Below, piece after piece: positions 10,001-19,360 of a stretch of DNA of 50,608 bases. Within the stretch, counting starts at the first letter, position 1. Each line of letters opens with the position of its first letter. Source of the stretch: an uncultured Bacteroidales bacterium (GTDB taxonomy: Bacteria; Bacteroidota; Bacteroidia; Bacteroidales; FEN-979); contig CAIYES010000278.1 of the NCBI GenBank assembly GCA_903925275.1, positions 1 to 50,608 on the forward strand, written 5' to 3'. The notes below the pieces were generated by a model. The model did not search any database and was not told the DNA's origin. It saw only the letters and a program-made list of their open reading frames with translations. The translations under genes were made by a program, and so were the position numbers.

Positions 10001-12050
10001 CCCTACATCAGCCACGTTGAACGGAACGGTCAATCCCAAGAATGGGAACACAACGGTATCGTTTGAATACGGGACCACCTTAGCGTATGGTTCAGTAGCG
10101 ACTGTTCCCGGAATTCTGACAGGAAATACAGTACAAAATTTCAACGCTACCATTACGGGGCTTACTATCAATACTACCTATTATTTCCGGGCGAAAGCTG
10201 TCAGCCCGGCAGGAACCGTATATGGCGGTGATATGAGCTTATATACATTCTGTATTATCCCGCCTGTTACGGGAGCAATTACGGGTCCTCCCGCCGTGTG
10301 CAAAAACGGTTCCGGATATGTTTTTTCCGTAGCGATTGTTCCGAATGGCTTTTTATATAACTGGACCTTCCCGGCAGGATTTACCATCACATCCTACCCT
10401 CATTCAAATGTGATCACGGTAGATGTTTCGAATGCTGCGGTTTCCGGCAATGTTTCAGTTCAGGCTGTAAGCGATTGCGGTGCTCCGAGCACACCTGTAA
10501 CAAAGGCGATCACGGTAAACAATCAGCCCGTCCCGACTATCTATTCAGGATCCTCAACAGCTTGTCAATATACCAATAATACTTACGCAACCCAGTCCGG
10601 TAAATCATCCTATGTTTGGAGCGTTTCACCCAATGGTACCATCACGCCAACCGGAAATCCTGAGGTTGTCACGCTTAACTGGACATCTGCCGGTGCGAAA
10701 ATCGTGGGCGTTGTGTATACCGATCCTGTTACCGGTTGTCCTGCTGCAGCTCCCGGCACCAAGGCGGTTGCGGTGGCTGCCGCCCCGATTCCCACTATCA
10801 CAGGCATCACCAGCATGTGCATGAATTCCGGATATTATGATTACACAACAGAAACAGGGAATACAGCCTATAACTGGACTGTTTCTTCAGGTGGTATCAT
10901 TACGGCAGGGCAGGGTACGGCTGTGGCGCAGATAGTCTGGAATGCACCTGGCCCCCAATGGGTAGCAGTGAATTATAATAACGCTTCCGGTTGTGCAGCA
11001 CTGATCCCGACAGTGTTCAATGTCAATGTAAATGCTATGCCGGGTCAGGCCGGATGGATTTCAGGATCAAATACGGTATGCTTTGGCAGCAGCGGTATTG
11101 CATACTCGGTGTCGCCTGTCACAAACGTCGTCACTTACATATGGTCGCTGCCAGCCGGAGCAAGCATTTCCTCTGGGGCTGGAACCAATTCCATTGTTGT
11201 TGACTTTAATCAAACAGCTCAGTCAGGAAATATTACAGTTTACGGCAACAGCTTATGCGGGAACGGACCTGAGTCGCCTCCTTACGCTGTAACCGTAACC
11301 CAGTTGCCCCTTGCAGCAGGAGCAATTTCAGGCGTGGATTCAGTTTGTCCCGGCGAAACGGGCGTTCCTTTTTCTGTCAGCCCTGTTACCAATGCGACCG
11401 GCTATACCTGGAGTTTACCTTCAGGGGCGACCATAGCTTCCGGGAACAATACAAACGAAATTACCGTCGATTTTGACTTGTTTGCAGTTTCAGGTACAAT
11501 TTCAGTAAATGGAACCAACCAATGCGGCATTGGGATTGTATCTCCCGGTTTCCCGGTGGCAATTAAACTCTTGCCTCATACGCCGGTTATCTATGCTATT
11601 GGCGACACCCTTTTCAGCGATGTACCTGACGGTAACCAATGGTATTATGAAGGCAGTCCGATATTTCATGGCACAGGCCAAACGCTGGTGGCTCACTACA
11701 CCGGCTGGTATTGGGACAGGGTTTTTATAAACGGTTGCGGATCGGATACTTCAAATCATATCCATTTTGTAATAACCGGAATCAGTGAACCGAATTCTGC
11801 CAGCTTTGTTGTCTATCCGGTACCAAACGTCGGGGCCTTCACCTTGAAAATGAATACTCCTGAGACGGAATCCTTCGACATCAGCATCAGCAATAATCTG
11901 GGTGTCGTTGTATTCACCAGGCAGAACATCCGGGTACAGAGATCTGCTGACTATTTAATAGACCTTGGCCGGGTTTCTTCAGGGGTATATACAATGGTTA
12001 TCAACAACTCCAACTACAGGGTCGTCAGGAAAATAGTTGTCAACCGGTAG
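7002..12050 (+). CDS. Giant T9SS cargo: beta-helix, Fn3 and Ig/PKD-like repeats
   Basis: Secreted 1682-residue protein. It has a signal peptide (1-20, ending TFTFGQ) and a MAM/anchor-J-like jelly-roll (about 22-190). One fibronectin III domain follows (about 193-290, with IGWTDNSTNEAGFRVYRSSDG). A right-handed parallel beta-helix of short Asn/Gly/Ile-rich coils spans about 293-890 (motifs such as ISGNNIGNI, ITGNDMNT). Two Fn3-like TLNGSV modules (about 897-1080) and a series of PKD/Ig-like repeats of about 85 residues (1085-1580) come next. The end is a type A T9SS sorting domain (about 1595-1682) starting VYPVPNVGAFTL and closing RVVRKIVVNR. It should be exported by the Por system and attached to the surface or released. 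No catalytic residues are apparent; the beta-helix suggests polysaccharide binding or adhesion. Confidence 0.9.
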   Translation: MKRSLLLCLVLLTSIFTFGQVIFTQNFEATWTLPPTLAPAWSGTTTPANNVWHKNSYTTGWTSGTTAAYSPTGANGTTASARFHTYYANAGTTGDIITPVMNFSAYTAGQVVVKFYYINLDGSDFLDVYSSDNGGTTWSASLATLTTTATWQEIFIFLPGNSATTKLKFTATSDYGYTDIGIDEVRVLNPIIPGPPISFTATAVTSGGMTIGWTDNSTNEAGFRVYRSSDGITYQQSGADIITTTAGTTGTLYSQVQTGLWANVTYYYKIVAYADLESTVLAGSRATLTATPACGVKTIGTAGADFPNLYTAVNDLKGHFLSCPVTFLLNADYSSAGETWPVVIPVVPGSSATNTITIKPNTGVTAAITGSMSNGALIKILNNNIIIDGSNTAGGTTRDLTFTNTSATAPNVFLFGSTGTTPISNITLKNTIVINGVNTSSAIYLSDGAITGNPGYFNNITCQNNSVQKALVGIYCNSVKAAGNGTGILITGNDMNTAGANSIRDAGIYVKGLDNVTISGNNIGNIANSNAENVNGIWIADGVNNATISGNNLSTISLTSNNTGVSMAGIYVNTITAPTSINISGNTIQTLANTGNAGGFAGIITFGPNTNITNNTVSGLTQNASNASYNAFWGILQVNAANSGISGNTVSVLTTSRASSIATGIEVQSVSSGITIEKNLIFNIKSTNANSTAVGLALNSSLAASNIDLYNNLIYDVACAGFNSTSQRNGYGILLGTGGGYTLFHNTVRLSTNQTLATGLPACLMIASGVVSLDIRNNIFFIDATVGTNRYAIISNGSITAFDKIDYNDYFSSGPNLGYIGSNRATLADIQTGFGGNNNSQNINPTFVGTDLHPTNTALADKGFYLSSVPTDFSGAFRPDPPDMGGYQFSPIQSIITVAATNSTCTSVTLNGSVNAYNLSIVSGFEYGLNTSYGNSVSAGTITGNTPTAISADVTGLIINNTYHYRAKGNSGSTVIYGADMTFSTAVPPVVATVAALPVLPTSATLNGTVNPKNGNTTVSFEYGTTLAYGSVATVPGILTGNTVQNFNATITGLTINTTYYFRAKAVSPAGTVYGGDMSLYTFCIIPPVTGAITGPPAVCKNGSGYVFSVAIVPNGFLYNWTFPAGFTITSYPHSNVITVDVSNAAVSGNVSVQAVSDCGAPSTPVTKAITVNNQPVPTIYSGSSTACQYTNNTYATQSGKSSYVWSVSPNGTITPTGNPEVVTLNWTSAGAKIVGVVYTDPVTGCPAAAPGTKAVAVAAAPIPTITGITSMCMNSGYYDYTTETGNTAYNWTVSSGGIITAGQGTAVAQIVWNAPGPQWVAVNYNNASGCAALIPTVFNVNVNAMPGQAGWISGSNTVCFGSSGIAYSVSPVTNVVTYIWSLPAGASISSGAGTNSIVVDFNQTAQSGNITVYGNSLCGNGPESPPYAVTVTQLPLAAGAISGVDSVCPGETGVPFSVSPVTNATGYTWSLPSGATIASGNNTNEITVDFDLFAVSGTISVNGTNQCGIGIVSPGFPVAIKLLPHTPVIYAIGDTLFSDVPDGNQWYYEGSPIFHGTGQTLVAHYTGWYWDRVFINGCGSDTSNHIHFVITGISEPNSASFVVYPVPNVGAFTLKMNTPETESFDISISNNLGVVVFTRQNIRVQRSADYLIDLGRVSSGVYTMVINNSNYRVVRKIVVNR

Positions 12051-12150
12051 GCTTTGCCGTTTCAATAAATACAGTAACAACATAATTATAAACAGAGCCA
12101 TTATTTTAACCATTCAGGCAAAAAAACAAACAATAAACAGAACTCAAACC

Positions 12151-15100
12151 ATGAGAAAGATTCCATTATTTTTATTAGTGCTTCTATTTAGCATTAATAC
12201 CGTTTTCGGGCAGGACGATGTTTCCAAGCCTATCGTTCAATCTCCGGTTTACTTTGATGTGTCGCCACCCTTACGGGATATGGTGGCCCGTTTGCCAAAG
12301 AAAGCTGAAACTTCCTGGAAGGACGGGATCGTCAAGAACAGATTCAATATCAAGCCCCGGACACAAGGGCAGGCACCCGGGGGACTGACAGATCCATCCC
12401 TTCAGACAACGAATGGAATGATTATGACAGATACCACCATCGCGAACTTTGAAGGAAACTCCAACACAGAGGGTTATTCGCCACCTGATACCCATGGAGA
12501 TGTTGGTCCAAATCATTATTTTCAGACTGTAAATTGCCATTATTCCATATACAGTAAAACAGGCACTTTATTGCTTGGCCCTTTGCCAAACAACTCTGTA
12601 TTTGCCGGGATGCCAAACAATTCAAATGACGGCGATGCCGTTGTGTTGTATGATGAACAGGCTGACCGATGGTTTTTTTCTCAATTCTCGCTGCCCAATT
12701 ATCCGGCGGGACCTTTTTTCCAGATGATTGCGATATCGGCAACAGGTGATCCGACCGGCAGTTGGTACCGGTACCAATATTCCTTTACCAATATGCCTGA
12801 CTATCCGAAATTCGGTGTGTGGCCTGATGCATATTATATGTCGATGCACATGTTTACGGCAACCGCAGGCGCTTATGCAGGCATCGGTGCTGTAGCCTAT
12901 AACCGGACACTCATGCTGGCTGGAACCCCTTCGGCCACTATGATCATGTTTACGAAACCGGCATCAAACGAAGCTTACGGATGGCTTCCGTCCGATTGTG
13001 ACGGACCGTTCCCGACAGGTAATCCGCCCAACTATTATCTTTATTCTATTGGTGGTGGTACTCCCCATCTTGGGATTTATGAATTTCATGTTGACTGGGC
13101 TACACCGGCCAATTCATCTTATGCCAATTATCTCGCTCTTACGATTAATACGTATACAGCGAATATCACCGGTATCAGACAACCAAATACAAGTGTAAAA
13201 GTCGATCCGCTCAATGATCGCATGATGTACCGGCTTCAGTATCGTTCATTTGCAGGATATGCTGTAATGGTTTGCAACCAAACGATAGATATTTCAACTA
13301 CCATTGCAGGGATCCGATGGTATGAGTTAAGAAAAACAACAGGTGCCTGGTCGCTCTATCAACAGGCAACCTATGCCCCGTCCGACAATAACAGCCGCTG
13401 GATGGGAAGTATCGCCATGGATTCGAGTGGAAATATAGCCTTGGGTTATTCTGTCTCCGGTACTGCTACGTACCCATCCATAAGGTATACCGGTCGGAAA
13501 AAGAATGACGCGCTGAACCAGATGACCATCGCCGAAAGAGGGATTATCAATGGCGGCGGATCACAAACCGAGGCTACGTACCATCGTTGGGGCGATTACA
13601 GCGCCCTGAGCTGTGATCCGATTGAAAGAGGTACTTATTGGTATACAAATCAATATTATACATCGACCGCCTCAAGTGCGTGGAAAACCAGGATTGCCTC
13701 TTTTAAATGGAACAATCCGCCAACTGTTGTCACGACGGAAGCTACCGGAATTACCTGTACCGGGGCTACCCTCAATGGCAGCGTTAATCCCAATGGGGCG
13801 CCGACGAACTACCATTTCGAGTGGGGAACATCGACGGCTTATGGCTTCAATACCACCACAACTGCGGCAGGTTCAAGCTATGCGATCACCAACGTCGCTG
13901 CACCCCTTGCAAGTCTTACAGCCGGAACCACCTATCATTTCCGCCTTGTGGCCGTGAGCGCTGATGGTACCAGCAATGGCAACGATATGACATTTATTCC
14001 GTGTGTTGCCGCAGTGGTTACCAACACACCAACGGCAATCACCATGACTACCGCCACTTCCGGAGGGACCGTGACTGCCGAAGGAGGATCGCCCGTTACA
14101 GCCCGCGGTGTTTGCTGGAGCACATCCATCAACCCGACAACTGCGAACAGCCATACAACTGATGGTTCGGGTTTAGGAACTTTTACAAGCTTTCTGACCG
14201 GCCTGACCGCAAATACCCTTTACCATGTCAGAGCCTATGCTACAAATGCAAACGGGACATATTACGGGATTGATCTTACTTTCAGGACTCAGTGTGTAGC
14301 TTCCACGCTGCCCTTCAGTGAAGGATTTGCTGCCGCAAGCATCCCTGATTGCTGGAGCCAGGTTGACCACCAGGGGAACGGGCAAACATGGCAGTTTGGC
14401 GTTATTTCCAGTCAAACCCCATTGCCAAACCTGACCGGAAATTATGCTTTTCTTAACAGCGGCGGCTATGGGGCAGGTTTTACGCAGAATGCAGATCTGG
14501 TGAGCCCGGTAATTGATTGTTCTACCTTTGGTAATGTTACCCTTCAGTTTAACCATTATTTTAAAGCCTATACAGGTACATCCGGAACGCTTTCATACAC
14601 CAACAATGGAGGAACAACCTGGACCACCATACAAACATTCACCACAACATCTGCCACCAATCCTGCTACTTTCAGCATGGTTATTCCAGGCGTTGCCGGA
14701 TATGCCCAGGTAATGTTCCGCTGGAATTATACCGGAACCAATGGATATTCCTGGGCATTTGATGATGTTTCGGTGACCGGAACCTCTACAAATACACTTT
14801 CAGTGGCACCGGCGAATCAGAACGTACCCGCGACACCAACAGGATCGACGGCATTTACCGTAACTTCCAACACATCCTGGAATGCATCAAGCAATCAAAG
14901 CTGGTGTACCGTTAACCCTTCAGGAACCGGAAACGGAACCATTACTGCAACGTATACGCTAAATACGCTGGTCACTCCGAGGGTTGCCACCATTACCGTC
15001 ACAGCCTCGGGAGCTCCGACTTCTACGGTCACTGTAACACAACTTGGTGCAACCCCGACGCTCAGCGTGACTCCGGGAAACCAGAGTGTACCATACACTC

Positions 15101-16374
15101 CTTCAGGCTCAGCAGCGTTTTCCGTAACTTCCAATACTACCTGGACCGTAGTGTCTGATCAGACCTGGTGCACGGTGACTCCTTCGGGCACAGGAAACGG
15201 AACCATCACGGCATCCTATGCAGAGAACACTACAACGGTCGCCAGGACAGCAAACATTACCACGACTGTAGCATCTCTGGCCCCTGTCGTGGTTACTGTA
15301 ACCCAGGCTGCGGCTCCTTCTCTGAGTGTTGTCCCGCCTCAGCAAGCTGTTTCTTATACACCTGCAGGGTCGGTAACTTATGCGGTTACTTCGAATACAG
15401 CATGGGTGGTTAGCAGCAATGCAAGCTGGTGTACCGTGACCCCGCCCTCTTCATCAGGGAATGGCACCATAACGGCTGCATATACTGTGAATCCCGACAT
15501 TATCACACGCACGGCCAGCATCACCGCTACAGCAACAGGTCTGGCGCCGGTTATAGTGACATTGATCCAGGATCCGGCAGCACCCAGCATTTCAGTTCAA
15601 CCAGCAAATCAGACTGTACCGTCAGCACCACCATCATACACCAATTTCAGTGTAGTCTCAAATACAAGCTGGACCGTTGTTTCCGATCAAACATGGTGTA
15701 CCGTGAATTCTTCCGGTACAGGTAACGGAACGATCACGGCAACCTATACTCAAAATTTAGCCACCACCGACCGTGTTGCAAATATTACAGCAACGGCTTT
15801 GAACGCGCCACCTGTTGTTGTCACGGTGACCCAGGCAGGAACCATTCCAACCTTATCGGTAAGTCCACCAAACCGTGATGTTACCTATCTTTCGGGCGTT
15901 ACAACATTCACCGTTACTTCGAATTCCCCATGGAGTGCAGTGAGTGATTCTTCCTGGCTTACCGTTACTTCTTCAGGTGTTGGGAATGGTACGCTAGATG
16001 CCAATTATGCAGCAAATCCCTATCATTGGAGCAGGTTGGCAACTGTAACGGTATCTGTGACCGGAATTTCGCCACAAACTGTTACTGTAACCCAGGCCCC
16101 GTTATCCGTTTCAATTCATGAAACTTCTGCAAGTGCAATTCAATTAATTCCCAATCCAACCAAAGGTACTTTCCGGATTGAAACAGGAGAATTGAAATAC
16201 AAATCACTTGAGGTGGCCATCATGGATTTAAGTGGAAGAACATTAACAACAAGGGTAATTCATGAAAAATCGGACCTCCGGTTTGATATTTCAAATTTTC
16301 CGCAAGGATCATATCTGGTAAAGATTAAACAGGATAATGTATCAACGACCCAAAAACTGATTCTGAATCAGTAA
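12151..16374 (+). CDS. Giant T9SS cargo protein with five BACON domains
   Basis: A 1407-residue secreted protein. I chose ATG 12151 because it opens a clear signal peptide (MRKIPLFLLVLLFSINTVFGQ); the frame extends 38 codons further up without sense. Residues 40-515 form a region with the PPDTHGDVGPNHYFQ motif and a beta-propeller look, of a widespread but uncharacterised secreted family. Two Fn3-like modules follow (about 520-715), then an anchor-J/MAM-like jelly-roll (718-880). Five BACON domains (882-1318) each carry SNTSW and W-C-TV-x-PSGTGNGTI signatures. The type A T9SS sorting domain is at 1327-1407 (LIPNPTKGTFRI to QKLILNQ). BACON domains are linked to carbohydrate or mucin binding. 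It lies 100 bases after the other T9SS gene and may be co-transcribed with it. Confidence 0.88.
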   Translation: MRKIPLFLLVLLFSINTVFGQDDVSKPIVQSPVYFDVSPPLRDMVARLPKKAETSWKDGIVKNRFNIKPRTQGQAPGGLTDPSLQTTNGMIMTDTTIANFEGNSNTEGYSPPDTHGDVGPNHYFQTVNCHYSIYSKTGTLLLGPLPNNSVFAGMPNNSNDGDAVVLYDEQADRWFFSQFSLPNYPAGPFFQMIAISATGDPTGSWYRYQYSFTNMPDYPKFGVWPDAYYMSMHMFTATAGAYAGIGAVAYNRTLMLAGTPSATMIMFTKPASNEAYGWLPSDCDGPFPTGNPPNYYLYSIGGGTPHLGIYEFHVDWATPANSSYANYLALTINTYTANITGIRQPNTSVKVDPLNDRMMYRLQYRSFAGYAVMVCNQTIDISTTIAGIRWYELRKTTGAWSLYQQATYAPSDNNSRWMGSIAMDSSGNIALGYSVSGTATYPSIRYTGRKKNDALNQMTIAERGIINGGGSQTEATYHRWGDYSALSCDPIERGTYWYTNQYYTSTASSAWKTRIASFKWNNPPTVVTTEATGITCTGATLNGSVNPNGAPTNYHFEWGTSTAYGFNTTTTAAGSSYAITNVAAPLASLTAGTTYHFRLVAVSADGTSNGNDMTFIPCVAAVVTNTPTAITMTTATSGGTVTAEGGSPVTARGVCWSTSINPTTANSHTTDGSGLGTFTSFLTGLTANTLYHVRAYATNANGTYYGIDLTFRTQCVASTLPFSEGFAAASIPDCWSQVDHQGNGQTWQFGVISSQTPLPNLTGNYAFLNSGGYGAGFTQNADLVSPVIDCSTFGNVTLQFNHYFKAYTGTSGTLSYTNNGGTTWTTIQTFTTTSATNPATFSMVIPGVAGYAQVMFRWNYTGTNGYSWAFDDVSVTGTSTNTLSVAPANQNVPATPTGSTAFTVTSNTSWNASSNQSWCTVNPSGTGNGTITATYTLNTLVTPRVATITVTASGAPTSTVTVTQLGATPTLSVTPGNQSVPYTPSGSAAFSVTSNTTWTVVSDQTWCTVTPSGTGNGTITASYAENTTTVARTANITTTVASLAPVVVTVTQAAAPSLSVVPPQQAVSYTPAGSVTYAVTSNTAWVVSSNASWCTVTPPSSSGNGTITAAYTVNPDIITRTASITATATGLAPVIVTLIQDPAAPSISVQPANQTVPSAPPSYTNFSVVSNTSWTVVSDQTWCTVNSSGTGNGTITATYTQNLATTDRVANITATALNAPPVVVTVTQAGTIPTLSVSPPNRDVTYLSGVTTFTVTSNSPWSAVSDSSWLTVTSSGVGNGTLDANYAANPYHWSRLATVTVSVTGISPQTVTVTQAPLSVSIHETSASAIQLIPNPTKGTFRIETGELKYKSLEVAIMDLSGRTLTTRVIHEKSDLRFDISNFPQGSYLVKIKQDNVSTTQKLILNQ
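14797..16113 (+). repeat. Five in-frame tandem repeats encoding BACON domains
   Basis: Units start at 14797, 15061, 15322, 15589 and 15853, giving periods of 264, 261, 267 and 264 bases, each encoding about 88 residues. Units 1, 2 and 4 are the most alike (shared TWCTV, GTGNGTITA and VTVTQ blocks), while unit 5 has diverged most. The pattern indicates intragenic duplication; copy number may vary between strains. Confidence 0.85.
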
Positions 16375-16413
16375 ACAGTAATTCATTTTCGCAGGAAATA
16401 TCCTGCATTATAA

Positions 16414-16456
16414 GGCTGCTGCCGTAATTTCGATTGTTCCGGCAGCAGCCTTTTTT
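16414..16456 (+). terminator. Strong rho-independent terminator after T9SS gene
   Basis: GGCTGCTGCC (16414-16423) and GGCAGCAGCC (16441-16450) form a perfect ten-base GC-rich stem with a 17-base loop, followed by six T. It lies 40 bases after the stop codon. A smaller hairpin, GCAGGA-aata-TCCTGC at 16391-16406, precedes it. The following stretch to 16655 shows no gene. Confidence 0.85.
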
Positions 16457-16655
16457 ATGAAATGTGGTTGAAGTCAATGGTAGGATCAAGTACCCATCCT
16501 GAGTAGTTTATATACAATCAGAGGTTTCGGTTGCAACCCGATACGAGTAGCGACTTACAAATACCGCGATCACAGAAGTCTTTAAAAAATCAACCAGCGG
16601 ATTCCTAAGTGTATTCCAATAAGTATTACTAGCTTACTTTTCGTAATCAAATTAA

Positions 16656-16687
16656 TTGGTTTGTTAAACAAAAAAAATGTATGTTTG
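16656..16687 (+). promoter_or_regulatory. Promoter of the chemosensory operon
   Basis: TATGTTTG at 16680-16687 is an exact match to the Bacteroidota -7 element TAnnTTTG, with a TTGGTTTG block at 16656-16663 in the -33 region. Transcription would start near 16693, just upstream of the first small frame (16710) and the CheW gene (16873). No other such element was noticed upstream of the operon. Confidence 0.55.
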
Positions 16688-16709
16688 ATGAAATTTGAAC
16701 AAGATCAAC

Positions 16710-16907
16710 ATGGAATACCCAAAAACACCTTCATCTGATTCATCCAGATTTCCATGCCATACAGAAGAACTGCTTAAAAGGGAGCATCTGGAACCAGAGA
16801 AGCAACATCGTGATGAAGAAACAATAGCAGAAAGGAAAGACCCAATTTCTTTACAAGGTAAACCTTTTATCCATGAAAAATCAACCTACAGCGTTTTTTT
16901 GTTTTAA
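16710..16907 (+). CDS. Small leader ORF ahead of cheW
   Basis: ATG 16710 opens a 65-codon frame (the frame also has an ATG at 16695). The product is hydrophilic and rich in Glu, Lys and His, with no recognisable domain. It overlaps the CheW start by 35 bases in another frame and sits immediately behind the predicted transcription start. It could be a real small protein, a translational-coupling leader, or chance. Confidence 0.3.
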   Translation: MEYPKTPSSDSSRFPCHTEELLKREHLEPEKQHRDEETIAERKDPISLQGKPFIHEKSTYSVFLF

Positions 16908-17346
16908 AATTGATAACCAGTCACTTGCCATTCCACTATTGACTGTTGAAAGGGTTCTAATGGCAACGGAGGTGTTGGAAGTTCCTGAAGCGCCTCCTGT
17001 AATACATGGAATTATTGATTTTCATGGCCTGATAATACCTGTAATAAACCTTCGGTACAGATTGAAATTACCCTTATTCCCTATTAGAATAAACGACATT
17101 TTTATTATTGTGGAAACCTCTAAACGTAAGATTGCTGTGGTAGCCGATTCGGCAAATGGTGTGATTGTTCACGTCGAAACCGATCTGGTACGCGCTGAGG
17201 ATGTTGATCCGGGTTTTAAGTCAGAAGGCATGCTCCGACGCGATGACGGAATTGTTTTGATTTATGATATCGAGAAGTTTTTATCTGAACAGGATGAGGC
17301 CGGAGTGCAGATTGCGATTGATAAACAAGTTCAGGATAAAAAGTAG
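16873..17346 (+). CDS. cheW: CheW-like coupling protein (WspB-like position)
   Basis: The 157-residue CheW-domain adaptor links receptor signalling tips to the CheA-type kinase. It starts FFCFKIDNQSLAIPLLTVERVL, typical of the first CheW subdomain, followed by IHGIIDFHGLIIPVINLRYRL, the conserved segment that contacts kinase and receptor. A third stretch, IAVVADSANGVI, matches the second SH3-like half. First established gene of the chemosensory operon, with only three bases to cheR. A second CheW (18833) is present, as in Wsp and other alternative-function chemosensory systems. Confidence 0.9.
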   Translation: MKNQPTAFFCFKIDNQSLAIPLLTVERVLMATEVLEVPEAPPVIHGIIDFHGLIIPVINLRYRLKLPLFPIRINDIFIIVETSKRKIAVVADSANGVIVHVETDLVRAEDVDPGFKSEGMLRRDDGIVLIYDIEKFLSEQDEAGVQIAIDKQVQDKK

Positions 17347-17349
17347 CTT

Positions 17350-18843
17350 ATGCTTCCTGAGTCGACATTAAATAAACTAAGTCACGTTGTAGCTGATCAA
17401 CTGGGGCTGAATTTTCCTCCAAACAGGTGGGTTGACCTTGAACGGGGAATTTTATCAGCTGCCAGGGAGCTCGGCATTAAGGAAACAATTCCTGCTGTCA
17501 CAGAATGGTTGTCAGGCGCCAATTTGACTTCGGAAGAATTTAGTGTTTTGGCTACATTCCTGACGGTTGGAGAAACTTACTTTTTTCGTGAGCCGGCAGG
17601 ATTTGAAATATTCCGGACAACGATTATTCCAGAATTAATCAGGGAGCGACAGTGTGGCGACCAGTACCTGAAAATTTGGAGTGCCGGGTGCTGTACGGGG
17701 GAGGAACCCTATACGATTGCGATGCTTCTGAAAGAGCTCCTGCCGGATTTACAAAATTGGAAGATTACGATCCTTGCAACAGATATAAACCGCAATTTTT
17801 TGAAAAAAGCCCAAACCGGCATTTTTAGTCCATGGTCTTTTCGTGAAACCCCCATGGAAGTTAAGAATAAATATTTTTCGCCTTCAGGAAAAAACTGGGA
17901 GATCAACCCTGATCTAAAGAAGATGATCTCTTTTGAAATCCTTAACCTTGCAGATGACCTTTACCCGTCAATGCTGACAAACACCCAAAACATAGATGTA
18001 ATCTTTTGCAGGAATGTACTGATGTATTTCAAACCTGCACAGGTCGGGCAGGTGGCACACAGGTTTTTTCAATCACTGGCGGAAAAGGGTTGGCTGTTGA
18101 CCAGTGCGGTGGAACTGAATGATGAATATTTCAGTGACTTTGCCGTTCTGAAATATAACCAGGGTATCTTTTACCGGAAGGTTCCAAAGGACGACAATAT
18201 TATACATTCACCGCGCGTAAATATGGCGGCCGGGAATTCTGTCAATTCCGGAAAACCTGCTCCATCGCTGAAAGTTAAACCAGCACAGTCAGTGCCACGC
18301 CTGTCATCACCAGTGCCTTCCAGGCCAAAAGCAACAACAACAAACCTTCTGTCGACCGGTGAAGTTCGCGATCTTTTTGAGAAGGGGCAATATCACCAGT
18401 GTGCGCAACAATGCATCCGGTTGCTTGAAAAAAAATCTTCGGATATTGATGTGTTTACATTGCTGGTTAAATCTTACGCCAATTCAGGGAACCTGGCAGA
18501 AGCGCGAAGGTGGGGAGACAAATTGCTTCTTCAGGACGGAGCAACTGCTGACTCTTATTGTCTTGTAGCAACTATCATGATTGAGAAAAACGAGACATCA
18601 ATGGCTGAATCAATCCTAAAACGGGCGCTTTTCATGGATCAGAATCATGTACTGGCCCATTTTCTGATGGGAAATTTATCTCTGCGAAACGGGAACAGGC
18701 GCACCGCTGTAAAACATTTTAAAAATGTGAGGGACCTTTTATCGGCATTTCCCGGAAATGACATCGTGACTGGTTTTGAAGGATTGACTGCCGACAGAAT
18801 AATTGAAATTACAGAGACTCTAATTATGACCAATGAAAAATGA
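17350..18843 (+). CDS. cheR: CheR methyltransferase with C-terminal TPR region (WspC-like)
   Basis: The 497-residue CheR-type protein methylates glutamates of the receptor using S-adenosylmethionine. It has a helical CheR N-terminal domain (about 1-75) and the ETYFFREPAGFE motif. The SAM-binding loop SAGCCTGEEPY is at 111-121, and the DVIFCRNVLMYF motif completes the methyltransferase (to about 280). After a Pro/Ser-rich linker (285-335) come TPR-like helices (about 340-490). CheR fused to TPRs is characteristic of WspC and related alternative systems rather than flagellar CheR. The end overlaps the next gene by 11 bases, implying coupled translation. Confidence 0.92.
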   Translation: MLPESTLNKLSHVVADQLGLNFPPNRWVDLERGILSAARELGIKETIPAVTEWLSGANLTSEEFSVLATFLTVGETYFFREPAGFEIFRTTIIPELIRERQCGDQYLKIWSAGCCTGEEPYTIAMLLKELLPDLQNWKITILATDINRNFLKKAQTGIFSPWSFRETPMEVKNKYFSPSGKNWEINPDLKKMISFEILNLADDLYPSMLTNTQNIDVIFCRNVLMYFKPAQVGQVAHRFFQSLAEKGWLLTSAVELNDEYFSDFAVLKYNQGIFYRKVPKDDNIIHSPRVNMAAGNSVNSGKPAPSLKVKPAQSVPRLSSPVPSRPKATTTNLLSTGEVRDLFEKGQYHQCAQQCIRLLEKKSSDIDVFTLLVKSYANSGNLAEARRWGDKLLLQDGATADSYCLVATIMIEKNETSMAESILKRALFMDQNHVLAHFLMGNLSLRNGNRRTAVKHFKNVRDLLSAFPGNDIVTGFEGLTADRIIEITETLIMTNEK

Positions 18844-19345
18844 CCAGGTTATTCTCAGGGAGCGTGCAAAAAGGGTTGCAGGCCATAAAACGGAGACAGA
18901 AAAAATGGGAAAACCCATATTGGTGGTTGAATTTCTGCTGATCCCCGAAAAATATTGTATTGACAGTTCTTTTATCTCGGAAGTTCTACCGGTTAAAGAG
19001 ATAACTGTTATTCCAGGGACGCCTGATTTTGTAGTCGGTGTAATGAATATGCGTGGAAAAATTATCTCGGTCATTAACATTAGGGATTTCTTTAACCTGA
19101 GGGACAAAGGCATTTCGGAACTGAATAAAATAATTGTTCTCAACCATAACCAGATAGAATTTGGTATACTTGCAGATTCGATCACTGGAACCAGGGAAAT
19201 CGATGCGGACAAGCTGAGTATACCGCCGGTAACCGTAACCGGAACAGGATCCGGATATATCAAAGGAATAACCGCTGATGGTCATATCCTGCTTGATGCC
19301 GCTGCCATCCTTACAAGCAAAATGATCATCGTCAATCAAAAATAA
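18833..19345 (+). CDS. cheW: Second CheW-like coupling protein (WspD-like position)
   Basis: A 170-residue CheW-domain protein with an N-terminal extension, [16 protein letters not shown], of the kind seen in WspD-like CheW proteins. The core shows [21 protein letters not shown], then [21 protein letters not shown], the canonical CheW interaction strand, and [14 protein letters not shown]. Start overlaps cheR by 11 bases. Two CheW proteins in one operon may serve different contacts in the receptor array or stoichiometric tuning. Confidence 0.92.
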   Translation: MKNDQVILRERAKRVAGHKTETEKMGKPILVVEFLLIPEKYCIDSSFISEVLPVKEITVIPGTPDFVVGVMNMRGKIISVINIRDFFNLRDKGISELNKIIVLNHNQIEFGILADSITGTREIDADKLSIPPVTVTGTGSGYIKGITADGHILLDAAAILTSKMIIVNQK

Positions 19346-19360
19346 ACAAATATTTCATAA

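Noticed and set aside
14797-16113. Long tandem repeats that might suggest a mobile or satellite array
   Set aside because: Period is a multiple of three and in frame throughout; it encodes BACON domains.
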